DNA of 64,000 bases, from contig NZ_JAUSFI010000023.1 of the NCBI RefSeq assembly GCF_030651495.1, positions 1-64,000 on the forward strand. Direction: 5' to 3'. Positions 9,810 through 19,257 of this stretch are shown here, one piece after another. A program made the position numbers and the translations under genes. The notes beneath the pieces were generated by a model. It worked only from the letters and a program-made list of their open reading frames with translations, did no database searches and was not told the DNA's origin. The number at the start of each line of letters is the position of its first letter. Position 1 is the stretch's first letter. The stretch comes from Undibacterium sp. GTDB lineage: Bacteria > Pseudomonadota > Gammaproteobacteria > Burkholderiales > Burkholderiaceae_D.

Positions 9810-10529
9810 ATGTCACTTATTCAATTACATCGTCTGCTTGGTTCGTCTAATGTTCGTACAGGGCTGGCTGCCGCATTGGTCGCCATCTCTAGCTCTGCGT
9901 TCGCTTTGTCTTTTGGCGACTTGAGCAATCAAGATGCCAGTGCCGGTTTAAAAGCCGCTTTGGAAAAGGGATCTTCAGCCGCTGTGACTAAACTGGGCGC
10001 AGAGAACGGTTTTCTTAGTAATGAAAAGGTCAAAATTCAACTTCCTTCAGTATTAGAAAAAGCGCTTCCTATTTTAAAAATGACAGGGCAAGGTAAGCAA
10101 CTCGATGAACTGGTGATATCGATGAATCGTGCCGCTGAATCCGCCGTGCCGATGGCGAAACCCTTGCTGATCAATGCGGTCAAATCGATGTCAGTAACCG
10201 ACGCTAAAAATATCCTGACCGGCGGCGATACCTCGGTGACCGACTTCTTTAAACAAAAAACAGCGGCACCGCTGGGCGTAAAATTTTTACCCTTGGTCAA
10301 AGGTGTGACGGACAAGGCCGGCTTGTCTGCCAAATATAATAATGTCATGGGGCAGGCGCAAAAATTTGGTGCCGTTTCTGCACAGGAGGCGACGGTAGAA
10401 GGTTATGTAACTCAGCGCGCTTTGGATGGCTTGTATCTGATGATTGCTGAAGAAGAAAAAGCCATTCGTCAGGACCCGATAGGTAGTGGAAGTAAAATCA
10501 TCGGTAAGGTATTCGGTTTGCTGAAATAA
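9810..10529 (+). CDS. DUF4197 family exported protein
   Basis: The chosen ATG (MSLIQLHRLL) has GGAGG about 6 bases upstream; the ORF-track start 21 codons earlier is not supported by a ribosome site. The roughly 239-residue product has a signal peptide ending near SSAFA, then an all-alpha domain with the features of DUF4197: ASAGLKAALEKGSSAAV near the start, a central VTDAKNILTGGDTSVTDFFKQKT, and EEKAIRQDPIGSGSKIIGKVFGLLK at the end. The family is common in proteobacteria as a periplasmic protein with no assigned activity. It stands alone between dgt and the liv cluster. Confidence 0.85.
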   Translation: MSLIQLHRLLGSSNVRTGLAAALVAISSSAFALSFGDLSNQDASAGLKAALEKGSSAAVTKLGAENGFLSNEKVKIQLPSVLEKALPILKMTGQGKQLDELVISMNRAAESAVPMAKPLLINAVKSMSVTDAKNILTGGDTSVTDFFKQKTAAPLGVKFLPLVKGVTDKAGLSAKYNNVMGQAQKFGAVSAQEATVEGYVTQRALDGLYLMIAEEEKAIRQDPIGSGSKIIGKVFGLLK

Positions 10530-10866
10530 GATTGATAAGTGTGCTCTGTGGCATTTTTGCCGCAGCCCTGACAAGCATAATGTTGAATAGATGAAAAAAA
10601 TTACAGTATTCGATGAAAGAGATTCTTTCTGGGAAAATTGACTGTATTTTTTATGCCAATATTTTTACTGATTTGTCAAAACGGCTGCTACATCAGGCGC
10701 ACACTCAGTGCGCCTGCGCTTAGGGGGCACGTGTTTTATGCTGATCTGCGTAGTTTTACTTAAGTACCCTATGTTGCAACGCAAAATGCAGTTTCTGTTA
10801 TGTTGAGTGTTAATACGCAAATCTATTCTTATAGCGTATTTCAACCAAAATAAACTGGAGACGGAC
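10530..10866 (+). other. Intergenic stretch before the liv operon
   Basis: No supported gene. It contains a perfect 9-bp stem (CAGGCGCAC 10694-10702 pairing with GTGCGCCTG 10708-10716, 5-base loop) that is not followed by a T-run, so it is not a clean intrinsic terminator. A possible promoter TTGCAA/TTATGT with about 18-base spacing lies near 10774-10803, about 65 bases before the binding-protein start. Confidence 0.4.
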
Positions 10867-12024
10867 ATGTCATATAAAATGAAATCCCTTGTAGCAAGCG
10901 CATTACTGAGCTGGGCTGTTGCGGGTATTGCCGCTGACCCGATCAAGATCGGCGTATCCGGTCCATTTACCGGTGGTTCTGCACCAATGGGCGTATCCAT
11001 GCGTGATGGCGTCAAACTAGCCGTTGGCGAGATCAATGCCAAGGGTGGCGTGATGGGTCGTCAGTTGCAGTTGGTAGAGCGGGATGATGAAGCGAAAAAT
11101 GAGCGTGGTGTGCAGGTAGCACAAGAGCTGATCAATAAAGAAAAAGTAGTCGCGACCGTCGGTTACATCAATACCGGGGTGTCATTGGCATCCCAGCGTT
11201 TTTATCAGGAAGCAAAAATCCCGGTCATGAACAATGTGGCCACCGGCAGTATTGTCACTAAACAATTCCTGGCTCCCGAGCACAAAGACAATTACATTTT
11301 CCGTAACGCTGCCAACGACACCATTCAGTCTGCGATGATCGTGGATGAAGCGGTGACTAAGCGTAAATACACCAAAGTAGCGATCCTGGCGGATTCAACC
11401 AACTACGGCCAACTGGGTCGTGAAGATCTCGAAAAAGCACTGAGTGCCAAAGGCATTAAACCAGTCGCTGTTGAGAAATACAATATCAAAGACGTTGACA
11501 TGACGGCCCAATTGCTGAAAGCCAAGCAGGGTGGCGCACAAGCTGTCCTGACCTATGGTATCGGCCCTGAACTAGCCCAGATCGCCAACGGTATGGAAAA
11601 ATTGGGCTGGAAAGTACCGATGATTGGCAGCTGGACGCTGTCGATGGGCAACTTCCTCGACAACGCCGGTAAAAATGGTGATGGCGCACTGATGCCGCAG
11701 ACCTTTATTCAAGACCCAAGTACGCCTAAACGCAAAGCCTTTATCGAAGCCTATCAAAAGGCGTATAAAGTTGATCGCATCCCCTCTCCTGTCTCGGCCG
11801 CTCAAGGTTACGATTCGATTTACCTGCTCGCCGCAGCGCTTAAACAAGCGGGTACCACCGACGGTACTAAAGTGCGCGAGGCGCTGGAAAACCTGAACGA
11901 AAAAGTGGAAGGTGTCGTGACTACCTACAGTAAGCCATTTACGCACGACGATCACGAAGCCATCAAGGCGGGTATGCCAGTCATGGGTGAGGCAAAAGGT
12001 GGCCACATTGTTCAGGCTAAATAA
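10867..12024 (+). CDS. Branched-chain amino-acid ABC transporter, periplasmic binding protein
   Basis: This is the solute receptor for the importer encoded immediately downstream. ATG 10867 (MSYKMKSLVASALL) follows CTGGAGACGG and yields about 385 residues with a signal peptide cleaved near AGIAADPIKIGV. The two-lobed type I periplasmic-binding fold is recognisable from IKIGVSGPFTGGSAPMG, VVATVGYINTGVSLAS and the C-terminal AAQGYDSIYLLAAALKQAG. Length and motif order fit LivJ/LivK-like receptors; the exact ligand (Leu/Ile/Val or another amino acid or amide) cannot be fixed. It is followed by a 175-base gap with a hairpin, the usual arrangement allowing excess receptor over membrane subunits. 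Confidence 0.88.
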   Translation: MSYKMKSLVASALLSWAVAGIAADPIKIGVSGPFTGGSAPMGVSMRDGVKLAVGEINAKGGVMGRQLQLVERDDEAKNERGVQVAQELINKEKVVATVGYINTGVSLASQRFYQEAKIPVMNNVATGSIVTKQFLAPEHKDNYIFRNAANDTIQSAMIVDEAVTKRKYTKVAILADSTNYGQLGREDLEKALSAKGIKPVAVEKYNIKDVDMTAQLLKAKQGGAQAVLTYGIGPELAQIANGMEKLGWKVPMIGSWTLSMGNFLDNAGKNGDGALMPQTFIQDPSTPKRKAFIEAYQKAYKVDRIPSPVSAAQGYDSIYLLAAALKQAGTTDGTKVREALENLNEKVEGVVTTYSKPFTHDDHEAIKAGMPVMGEAKGGHIVQAK

Positions 12025-12061
12025 GCTTTCTTAAGCAGCTACTTTAGATGTCGTCCGATTG

Positions 12062-12095
12062 GGTCGGTCCTATGATTGTAGGTCTGACCTTTCTT
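12062..12095 (+). terminator. Imperfect hairpin between receptor and permease genes (attenuator or mRNA stabiliser)
   Basis: GGTCGGTCCTA (12062-12072) can pair with TAGGTCTGACC (12079-12089) with two mismatches over a 6-base loop, followed by a pyrimidine run TTTCTTT. Similar elements between receptor and membrane-subunit genes reduce downstream expression. The stem is imperfect and no folding was computed. Confidence 0.4.
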
Positions 12096-12199
12096 TCAGT
12101 ATTGCAATGCTCTCGTCAGTCCGGCATGTCTTCACGCGTCGTCGCGTTTAGTCACTTCTTAGCTGCGCGGCAGCTTGTTCTCCATTGGGTAAATTAAAA

Positions 12200-13090
12200 A
12201 TGGAAATCCTATTACAACTTGTATTTAGCGGCATTGCGCTGGGTATGATTTATGCCGTCATTGCCTTCGGTTACCAGCTAACCTTTGCCACCTCCGGTAC
12301 ATTGAATTTTGGCCAGGGTGAGGCACTGATGTTGGGTGCCCTGGTTGGACTGAGTCTGGTCGGCACTATCCACGGTGGCCCGTATCTGAATTATTGGCTA
12401 ATGATTCCGATTGTCATCGCCTTCGGTGCCTTGCAAGGGGTGGTAGTGGAGTGGATCGGTGTGCGCCCGGCGATCAAGATTAAATCAGAATTTGGTTGGA
12501 TCATGTCGACCATCGCGCTAGCGATTATTTTTAAAAATGTCGCCGAAAACATCTGGGGTAAGGATGACCTGACTTTTCCTTCACCATTGTCAGCGACGCC
12601 GTTTCAGGTGCTGGGGGCAAATGTGCAGCCGATGCAACTGGTGGTGGTGTTTGGTGCCTTGGCGATGATGCTGGCGGTGGAATTGTTTAACCGTAAATCT
12701 ATTTACGGCAAAGCCGTGGTAGCGACTTCCAATGACCGCGATGCGGCGGGCCTGATGGGGATCAATACCCGCATGGTCATTACCTTTTCGTATGCCTTAT
12801 CTTCTGCCACGGCGGCATTTGCCGGGGTGCTGGTGGCACCGCTGACCTTGACGGGCGCAACCATGGGGTCGGCGTTGGGATTGAAAGCTTTTGCGGTAGC
12901 CATTATTGGTGGTTTGACTTCCGGTGTCGGTGCGATTGTCGGTGGCTTGCTGCTGGGGGTGGCTGAGACTTTGACAGGTTTTTATATTTCTACCGGTTAT
13001 AAAGAAGTGCCAGGGCTAGTCTTGCTGTTGCTGGTATTGGCCGTTAAGCCCGCGGGCTTGTTCGGTAAAGCCGCTATCAAAAAGGTGTAA
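12200..13090 (+). CDS. livH: Branched-chain amino-acid ABC transporter permease, LivH type
   Basis: This is the first integral membrane subunit of the importer. The ATG at 12200 gives about 296 residues (MEILLQLVFSGIALGMIYAV); the track's TTG five codons upstream lacks support. About eight hydrophobic helices are visible, with the conserved YAVIAFGYQLTFATSGTLNFGQGE near the N-terminus and GLKAFAVAIIGGLTSGVGAIVGGLLLGVAE near the C-terminus, the LivH signature that also carries the coupling loop for the ATPases. It is followed after 6 bases by the LivM-LivG fusion. Confidence 0.92.
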   Translation: MEILLQLVFSGIALGMIYAVIAFGYQLTFATSGTLNFGQGEALMLGALVGLSLVGTIHGGPYLNYWLMIPIVIAFGALQGVVVEWIGVRPAIKIKSEFGWIMSTIALAIIFKNVAENIWGKDDLTFPSPLSATPFQVLGANVQPMQLVVVFGALAMMLAVELFNRKSIYGKAVVATSNDRDAAGLMGINTRMVITFSYALSSATAAFAGVLVAPLTLTGATMGSALGLKAFAVAIIGGLTSGVGAIVGGLLLGVAETLTGFYISTGYKEVPGLVLLLLVLAVKPAGLFGKAAIKKV

Positions 13091-13096
13091 AGAATC

Positions 13097-15082
13097 ATGA
13101 TGAACAAGAAGACCTTACTTCTTTCTGTGTTGGGAATTGCCGCACTAGGTGTGCTGCCGGTTGCTTTGCATAATCCTTATTACCTGCATCTGGCAGAGAC
13201 CATTTTGATTTATGCGATTTTGCTGTTTGGTCTGGATATTGTGGTCGGGTATACCGGCCAGGTATCGCTCGGCCATGCGGGTTTGTTTGGCGTCGGCTCA
13301 TACACTACCGGCGTGTTTTACTTCAAACTTGGCCTGCCTATTTTCTTCGCTTTGCCAGCGAGTATTGCGGTCACTGCTGTGTTCGGCGCTTTACTGGCCT
13401 TGCCGGCATTACGTGTGACCGGACCGTATCTCGCAATGGTGACGCTAGCCTTCGGCACCATCATTCAGATTTTGATTAATGAGATGACTTTTCTGACCGA
13501 AGGCCCGATGGGGATCAAGCTGGGAAAACCTATTTTGTTCGGCCAAAAGCTCGGCGAAGTCGGCTATTTTTATCTGGTTGCGGTGATGATGGTGCTGGCG
13601 ATGATTGTGGTACATCGTATTGTGCGTTCCCATTTGGGGCGGGCTTTTCAGGCGCTGCGCGACAGCCCGATTGCGTCTGATTGCATGGGCGTATCGGTGT
13701 ATCGCTACAAAGTCTATGCGTTCGTGATCAGCGCCGCACTGGCGGGTCTGGCGGGGAGTTTATATGCGTATTCTGAAGAGTATATTTCGCCCAATACGTA
13801 TAATTTTGAACTGACGATTATGTTCTTGCTGGCGGTCATCATGGGCGGGCGTAAAACCCGCAGCGGTTCTTTGCTGGGGGCGATGATCGTCGTGATGTTG
13901 CCGTCGTTGCTGGCCGACATCGAATTATTCCGCCAGATCGCGACAGGTGCTGCCGTGATTGGGCTAGTGGTTGGCGCTCTTGCCGTGGCAAAACAGCGTA
14001 AAACCGTGCGTGAAATTATCGTTCCTGTGGTCGCCACCGTGGCGATGGCCGTATTTTCCTATCGACTGGAAAATATCACCGACTGGCGCCTGACTATCTT
14101 TGGCCTGATGACCTTGTTTGTGGTCTATTATTTGCAGGATGGCATCGTTGGTTTTGTCAATAGTTTGATGGGGAAAGCACCGAAACACTTGCTGGCGAAA
14201 CTCAGCGACAGCAACGAGAGCGATGCCAACGCGATTGTCAAAGCCAGCGGCGCACAGGCCGGCATCTTGCTCAGCGCCCGACAATTGCTGATGCAGTTTG
14301 GTGGCCTGAAAGCGCTAAATCAGGTAGATCTGCAAATTGCCAAAGGCACCGTACACGGCTTGATCGGCCCGAATGGTTCTGGCAAAAGCACGATGATGAA
14401 TGTCCTGACCGGCATCTACAAACCCACCGATGGTGTCGTCGAATTTGGCGGCCAGGTAATCTCTGGCACGACCCCTTCATCGATTGCGCTTGGCGGCGTG
14501 GCGCGGACCTTCCAGAACGTGCAATTGTTCGGTGAAATGACTGCCACCGAAAACGTCCTGGTAGGCTTGCACAACACCTTTCACAGTAATGTGCTCGATG
14601 TGATGTTGCATACGCCGCGTTATCTGCGGGAAGAGCGCGAGGCACGCTCCCGTGCCGCGAGTATCTTGCATTTTGTCGGGCTGGCGGATCTGGCCAACGA
14701 AGAGGCACGCAACCTGCCATACGGCAAACAACGCTTGCTGGAAATCGGCCGTGCGCTTGGCTTAAATCCGCAATTGCTGTTACTCGATGAGCCGGCGGCG
14801 GGCCTGACTGCGCCGGACATCAAAGACTTGATCGCGATCATTCGCAAGATCCGTGAGTATGGTATTACCATCATCCTGATCGAGCATCATATGGATGTGG
14901 TGATGTCGATTTGCGATACGGTGACGGTGCTCGATTTTGGCCAGAAAATTTCCGAAGGCAAACCCGCTTTTGTGCAGGCCGATCCGAAAGTGATCGAAGC
15001 CTATCTGGGTGGTAGTGTCAGTGATGAGCTTGGCTCGACACCGGCACCTTCGGCAGCAGTGGCAACCGCTGCCAGCGCGTAA
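13097..15082 (+). CDS. Branched-chain amino-acid ABC transporter, fused LivM permease and LivG ATPase
   Basis: A single 661-residue protein joins the second permease to the first ATP-binding subunit. Residues about 1-365 are LivM-like with many helices and motifs DIVVGYTGQVSLGHAGLFG and RDSPIASDCMGV, plus extra hydrophobic segments after the usual permease end. After a polar linker, residues about 390-640 are LivG-like: Walker A GPNGSGKST (about 426), VARTFQNVQLFGEMTATENV, a variant signature LPYGKQRLLEIGRAL, Walker B LLLLDEPAAGL and switch His in IEHHMD. An Ala-rich tail ends the protein. Its ATG-ATG start lies 6 bases after livH. Such fusions occur in Burkholderiales; the frame is clean, so this is unlikely to be an assembly artefact. 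Confidence 0.92.
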   Translation: MMNKKTLLLSVLGIAALGVLPVALHNPYYLHLAETILIYAILLFGLDIVVGYTGQVSLGHAGLFGVGSYTTGVFYFKLGLPIFFALPASIAVTAVFGALLALPALRVTGPYLAMVTLAFGTIIQILINEMTFLTEGPMGIKLGKPILFGQKLGEVGYFYLVAVMMVLAMIVVHRIVRSHLGRAFQALRDSPIASDCMGVSVYRYKVYAFVISAALAGLAGSLYAYSEEYISPNTYNFELTIMFLLAVIMGGRKTRSGSLLGAMIVVMLPSLLADIELFRQIATGAAVIGLVVGALAVAKQRKTVREIIVPVVATVAMAVFSYRLENITDWRLTIFGLMTLFVVYYLQDGIVGFVNSLMGKAPKHLLAKLSDSNESDANAIVKASGAQAGILLSARQLLMQFGGLKALNQVDLQIAKGTVHGLIGPNGSGKSTMMNVLTGIYKPTDGVVEFGGQVISGTTPSSIALGGVARTFQNVQLFGEMTATENVLVGLHNTFHSNVLDVMLHTPRYLREEREARSRAASILHFVGLADLANEEARNLPYGKQRLLEIGRALGLNPQLLLLDEPAAGLTAPDIKDLIAIIRKIREYGITIILIEHHMDVVMSICDTVTVLDFGQKISEGKPAFVQADPKVIEAYLGGSVSDELGSTPAPSAAVATAASA

Positions 15083-15093
15083 GGAGATGACTC

Positions 15094-15822
15094 ATGTTGA
15101 AAATTAATAATTTGCACGCGGCGTACGGCAAGGTCGAAGTGTTGCACGGGATTTCTCTCGAGGTACCCAAGGGTAAGGTGGTGACCTTGATCGGTTCGAA
15201 TGGGGCTGGCAAGACCACTACCATGCGTGCGATATCGGGCATGCTCAAGCCAAAAGACGGCACGGTAATGCTGGCCGGTAACGACATCACTGGTCTTGAT
15301 TCGCATCGTATCGCCCGCGCCGGCTTGGCACATTCGCCCGAAGGGCGGCGGGTATTTGCTACCATGTCGGTGACCGATAATCTGTTGCTGGGTGCCTTTC
15401 CACGCTTTACCCATTCACGTCCACGCGGCGATATTGACAGCGATCTGCAAAAGGCGATGGAATTATTCCCGCGTCTGCGCGAGCGCCGGCACCAGCTTGC
15501 CGGGACTTTGTCTGGCGGCGAGCAGCAGATGCTGGCGATGGCACGGGCGGTGATGCTTAATCCCGATGTGATCTTGCTTGATGAGCCGTCGATGGGGCTG
15601 GCACCGATCTTGGTCGATGAAGTGTTTCGTATTATTTTGCGTCTGAAACAAGAGGGCACGACCATGCTGCTGGTAGAGCAATTTGCCGCAGCGGCTCTGG
15701 CGGTGGCAGATTATGGTTATGTGCTAGAGAACGGGCGTATTTCGGTACACGGCCCGGCCGCCAGCTTGCAGAATGATCCGGCAGTCAAAGCCGCTTATCT
15801 GGGCGGCGGTGCAGCGCACTAA
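15094..15822 (+). CDS. livF: Branched-chain amino-acid ABC transporter ATP-binding protein, LivF type
   Basis: LivF is the second ATPase of the importer and pairs with the LivG half of the preceding fusion. The 242-residue protein has Walker A GSNGAGKTTTMR, the LivF-type GLAHSPEGRRVFATMSV segment, signature LSGGEQQMLAMARA, Walker B VILLDEPSMGLAP, and the terminal YVLENGRISVHGPAA. AAGGAGA precedes the ATG. It is the last gene of the receptor-livH-livMG-livF cluster and is closed by a strong terminator. Confidence 0.93.
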   Translation: MLKINNLHAAYGKVEVLHGISLEVPKGKVVTLIGSNGAGKTTTMRAISGMLKPKDGTVMLAGNDITGLDSHRIARAGLAHSPEGRRVFATMSVTDNLLLGAFPRFTHSRPRGDIDSDLQKAMELFPRLRERRHQLAGTLSGGEQQMLAMARAVMLNPDVILLDEPSMGLAPILVDEVFRIILRLKQEGTTMLLVEQFAAAALAVADYGYVLENGRISVHGPAASLQNDPAVKAAYLGGGAAH

Positions 15823-15835
15823 AGCTGATTCCTGA

Positions 15836-15892
15836 CAATAAAAAAATCCGGGTGAGTAGCAATACTCCCCCGGATTTTTTTATTTTCATGCC
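15836..15892. terminator. Bidirectional intrinsic terminator after livF
   Basis: AAAAAATCCGGG pairs with CCCGGATTTTTT around a short central region that also pairs (GAGTA with TACTC). A-run on one side and T-run on the other make it usable from both strands, serving livF on the plus strand and possibly the minus-strand hydrolase gene that ends at 15968. Confidence 0.85.
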
Positions 15893-15895
15893 CAC

Positions 15896-15943
15896 TGCGC
15901 ATGTATTTAGTGCGCTGCTAAAATATACTGGTGGGGAGTATAT
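15896..15943 (-). repeat. Dispersed two-hairpin element, copy A
   Basis: Read on the minus strand it runs ATACTCCCC-N3-AGTATATTTT, then GCGCA-N8-ATGCGCA. The same order of blocks and near-identical spacing recurs at 25537-25581 and 61779-61824. Each block pair (ATACT/AGTAT and GCGCA/TGCGC) is self-complementary, so the element could form two small hairpins. It lies between the terminator and the 3-hydroxyisobutyryl-CoA hydrolase gene. Confidence 0.6.
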
Positions 15944-15967
15944 TGCCGGCTGACATGTGGCCGAGAT

Positions 15968-17059
15968 CTAGCTCAAATCCCGTAAAGGATGTGCATACGC
16001 CGGCCACACGCTGACAAAGAAGCTGGCAACCTGCTCGCCAGTGACTTCTGCCAGGCTGGCGGGCGACCATTGCGGCGCATTGTCTTTGTCTATCACCAGG
16101 GCGCGGATTCCTTCCAGCACTTCGCCATGCTTAAAGCAGTGACGCACCATGCTGCGTTCCATGCGCAAGCAGTCGGCTACCGACATGCCGGCACCACGGC
16201 GCAATTGTTCCAGCGTGACGCACATCAGCAAGGGCGAACGCTTTTCTATCGCGGCCAGGGTTTGCTGCGCAAAGGTATTGCTGTCCTGGTTTAGCGAAGC
16301 GGCAATCGCGAGCACATTGTCAGCGCTAAAATGCCGCTCTATCATGGCACGCTGTGTGGCCAATTTACTCTCGGACGGCAACACCTGTGCAGTAAATGGG
16401 GCGGCAAAATCGCGAATCGCGACGCGGATATCGCTCTCCTCGGTTGTTGCCAGCATGGCCATTAATGCAGGTAATTCTGCGGTCGGCAGAAACACATCGG
16501 CCAACCCTGCATACAAGGCATCGGCAGCGCCGATCATTTCGCCGGTTAAGCCCAGATAGGCACCGATTTTGCCCGGTGTACGTGCCAGAAAGTAACTGCC
16601 GCCGACGTCTGGAAACAGGCCAATATTCACTTCTGGCATCGCCATTTTGGTCCGCTCAGTGACGATACGCAAACGGCATGCCACCCCTGCCTGGGCGATG
16701 CCCATGCCGCCGCCCATGACCACGCCATTCATCAGGGCGATGTACGGTTTCGGGTAGAAATGGATCAGGTGATTCAGTGCGTATTCTTCAGTGAAAAAAT
16801 CTTCCAGCAACGCGCTGTCACCGGTGGGTGTCGCGTTGCCGACATCATAAAAAAAGCGGATGTCACCACCGGCACAAAATGCTTTTTCGCTGCTGCTGTG
16901 GATAAATACCGCGCGTACATTGCCGTTATTACGCCATTCCAGCAGGGTGGCGGTAATGGCGCGCACCATCTCTAGCGACAGCGAGTTGAGTGCCTTGGGG
17001 CGGTCGATGGTGATGAAGCCGATGTGGTTTTGAATCGAAGTGAGGATGCTCGCGCTCAT
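15968..17059 (-). CDS. Enoyl-CoA hydratase/isomerase family protein, 3-hydroxyisobutyryl-CoA hydrolase type
   Basis: This crotonase-fold enzyme probably hydrolyses 3-hydroxyisobutyryl-CoA in valine breakdown. The 363-residue length is that of the hydrolase subgroup, longer than simple enoyl-CoA hydratases. Seen are ITIDRPKALNSLSLEMV, the oxyanion-hole region AFCAGGDIRFFY, HFYPKPYIALMNGVVMGGGMG and the catalytic region MAMPEVNIGLFPDVGGSYFLAR, all typical of that subgroup, with a C-terminal helical extension. Sitting next to a branched-chain amino-acid importer makes a valine-catabolic role attractive, but the rest of the pathway is absent here. An alternative is a closely related enoyl-CoA hydratase. 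Confidence 0.85.
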   Translation of the reverse strand: MSASILTSIQNHIGFITIDRPKALNSLSLEMVRAITATLLEWRNNGNVRAVFIHSSSEKAFCAGGDIRFFYDVGNATPTGDSALLEDFFTEEYALNHLIHFYPKPYIALMNGVVMGGGMGIAQAGVACRLRIVTERTKMAMPEVNIGLFPDVGGSYFLARTPGKIGAYLGLTGEMIGAADALYAGLADVFLPTAELPALMAMLATTEESDIRVAIRDFAAPFTAQVLPSESKLATQRAMIERHFSADNVLAIAASLNQDSNTFAQQTLAAIEKRSPLLMCVTLEQLRRGAGMSVADCLRMERSMVRHCFKHGEVLEGIRALVIDKDNAPQWSPASLAEVTGEQVASFFVSVWPAYAHPLRDLS

Positions 17060-17233
17060 AGTGTTTTGTCGGTTTTTTTAATGGGGAAATCGGGATTGTG
17101 CTGCTTCGACGGCAATGGAAAAAATCAGGCGATTGACGTCCCTGTATTTGATTTTAAATCAGCTTGAGCTTGCCGACGGTAACTTAATGAGTGATTTAAT
17201 TTATTTCATCGATTGATGGTATATCTGCGGCAA

Positions 17234-17261
17234 CAAAAAAGGACGCCAACTTCGCGTCCTT
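17234..17261 (-). terminator. Intrinsic terminator downstream of hpf
   Basis: AAGGACGC (17239-17246) pairs with GCGTCCTT (17254-17261) over a 7-base loop; read on the minus strand the stem is followed by a T-run (complement of AAAAAA at about 17235-17240). It lies just beyond the hpf stop and should end the kdsD-to-hpf transcript. Confidence 0.8.
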
Positions 17262-17290
17262 ATTTTGGAGTCCCTCTGAAGGGGTGCTAA

Positions 17291-17635
17291 TTATGCCGAT
17301 GCTGGATCAGGTATATGCTTGATCGCGTCGTGCTGATGTTCCTGGATCTTGTCTTTGTGCTTAATGACTTGTCTATCCAGTTTATCTATCAGTGTGTCGA
17401 TGGCGGCATACAGATCTTGCGCCAGACTTTCTACGTGGATATCTTTACCGCTGATGTGCAGATTGATATCTGCTTTGTGACGTTTGTCCTTTTCTCGGAG
17501 CTTGTCAATTGTCAGGGTGACGGTAATATCAATGACTTGATCAAAGTGCCTCCTGATACGTTCTAGCTTGCTTTGTACATGTTCGCGAATTGCAGGAGTA
17601 ACTTCAAGGTGATGACCACTGATGGTGAGATTCAT
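17291..17635 (-). CDS. hpf: Ribosome hibernation promoting factor, short form
   Basis: HPF binds the 30S decoding region and promotes inactive 100S ribosomes in stationary phase. The 114-residue protein begins [24 protein letters not shown] and has the beta-alpha-beta-beta-beta-alpha HPF/YfiA layout, with the basic helix segment [21 protein letters not shown]; it lacks the extra C-terminal dimerisation domain of long HPF. It follows rpoN by about 117 bases, the common proteobacterial order. No ptsN gene follows; a terminator comes next. Confidence 0.93.
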   Translation of the reverse strand: MNLTISGHHLEVTPAIREHVQSKLERIRRHFDQVIDITVTLTIDKLREKDKRHKADINLHISGKDIHVESLAQDLYAAIDTLIDKLDRQVIKHKDKIQEHQHDAIKHIPDPASA

Positions 17636-17752
17636 ACGGCGCTCCTATGGTGATGTTGCTTACTATTACTATGCTACGGTAAGCTCATTTTGGAAAAATC
17701 AATTTGAGCTAAATCATATATGGCAATTAAAAACAAAATTTCAAGAACTTCC

Positions 17753-19240
17753 CTATAAAGATTTACGTAAACTAACGGCTGGAATTTTAAGTGCTTCGCG
17801 GTACTTGGCAACAGTACGTCGGGCAATTACCATTCCTTGTTCCCCCAGCATCTCTGCAATTTTGCTGTCAGAGAGTGGACTTTTCTGGTCTTCAGCTCCT
17901 ATCAATTGTTTGATCAGTGCGCGTATCGCAGTGGAAGATGCTTCCCCCCCTGTTTCCGTCGCGACATGGCTACCGAAAAAATATTTCAACTCAAACATGC
18001 CATGCGGGGTCAGCATGTACTTCTGGGTGGTGACACGAGAAATTGTACTCTCGTGTAGACCCAGTGTATCAGCAATTTCGCGCAAAACAAGAGGGCGCAT
18101 GGCGACCGCACCATGCGTGAAAAAATTACGTTGCCTTTCCACTATGGCTTGTGACACGCGCAAAATAGTCTCGAAACGCTGGCGCATGTTTTTGACCAGC
18201 CAGCGTGCTTCTTGCAATTGCGGTGTCAGGCTGCCTTCACCACGGTTTTGTTTCATGATCTCGGCATACATGCTGTTAACGCGTAGTTTCGGCATGACAT
18301 CTTGATTGAGTACCACTTGCCATCCGTCAGCTGACTTTCTGACAATGACATCGGGTACGACATAATCGGATGTATTCGATGCAAAGTCCGCCCCCGGCTT
18401 GGGGTTGCATTGGCGAATAACGACTTGTGCCTCGCGCAGGTCTTCATCATCACAAGACAGGATTTTTTTGAGTTTATTGAAGTCGCGCTGGGCAAATAGG
18501 GTCAGGTGGGTTTCGACAATGGATAACGCCAGTCGCCGCGTCACAAAGGGGATTTTGGGGAGCCGCTTGATTTGCAATGCCAGGCACTCGGCGGGGCTGC
18601 GCGCGCCCACGCCCGCCGGGTCAAAGCTTTGTAGCATGGTCAAGGCAAACAGTAATTCTTCTGGCTCGACGCACAGTTCTAGCGGTAAGCTGGCGTGAAT
18701 ATCATCGAGTGATTCAGTCAGATAGCCGCTGTCATCGAGCGCATCAATCACCAATTCTACCAGGCCACGGTCACGCGGTTCGCGTAAATTCAGGCGCATT
18801 TGCTCTAGCAAATGTTCTTTGAGCGAAGTATGTGCGGCTTCCAGTTGAGGCCGTCCTTCATCTTCCTCGGCCGATTTGCTGCCTTGTGGCGCCGTGTCAA
18901 AACTCCAGTCGTCATCGCTGGGACTGGTGCTGTCGACGGGTGCGGCGACTTCGGTATTCTCGCTACTGCTATTCGATTCGGCACTATTTTGCTCGGACGA
19001 TACCGCTACGGTGAACTCTGTTTCCGATGGCGGGCTGGTACTGATGGCCCCATCGGCGAGTAAGCGTACCGCGCTGTCCAGTGGGTCATCCACGCGCTCC
19101 AGCATGGGGTTTTCTATGAGCAGAGTAGAAAGCTCCTGATGCAGCTCTAGTGTAGACAATTGCAGCAAGCGTATCGATTGCTGCAATTGCGGCGTTAACG
19201 TCAAATGTTGTGAGGTGCGTAGCTGAAGGCTCTGTTTCAT
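17753..19240 (-). CDS. rpoN: RNA polymerase sigma-54 factor
   Basis: RpoN directs polymerase to -24/-12 promoters that need AAA+ activators. The 495-residue protein shows the Gln/Leu-rich activator-contact region I ([19 protein letters not shown]), an acidic variable region II (about residues 60-130), the core-binding region, a helix-turn-helix near [18 protein letters not shown], and the diagnostic RpoN box [12 protein letters not shown] near the C-terminus. It lies 17 bases after lptB on the same strand and before hpf, the conserved lptB-rpoN-hpf order. Confidence 0.97.
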   Translation of the reverse strand: MKQSLQLRTSQHLTLTPQLQQSIRLLQLSTLELHQELSTLLIENPMLERVDDPLDSAVRLLADGAISTSPPSETEFTVAVSSEQNSAESNSSSENTEVAAPVDSTSPSDDDWSFDTAPQGSKSAEEDEGRPQLEAAHTSLKEHLLEQMRLNLREPRDRGLVELVIDALDDSGYLTESLDDIHASLPLELCVEPEELLFALTMLQSFDPAGVGARSPAECLALQIKRLPKIPFVTRRLALSIVETHLTLFAQRDFNKLKKILSCDDEDLREAQVVIRQCNPKPGADFASNTSDYVVPDVIVRKSADGWQVVLNQDVMPKLRVNSMYAEIMKQNRGEGSLTPQLQEARWLVKNMRQRFETILRVSQAIVERQRNFFTHGAVAMRPLVLREIADTLGLHESTISRVTTQKYMLTPHGMFELKYFFGSHVATETGGEASSTAIRALIKQLIGAEDQKSPLSDSKIAEMLGEQGMVIARRTVAKYREALKIPAVSLRKSL

Positions 19241-19257
19241 GGCGGTGGTGATTTCCG

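Noticed and set aside
10694-10716. Perfect 9-bp hairpin before the liv operon as an intrinsic terminator
   Set aside because: No T-run follows on either strand, so only a structured stem is supported.
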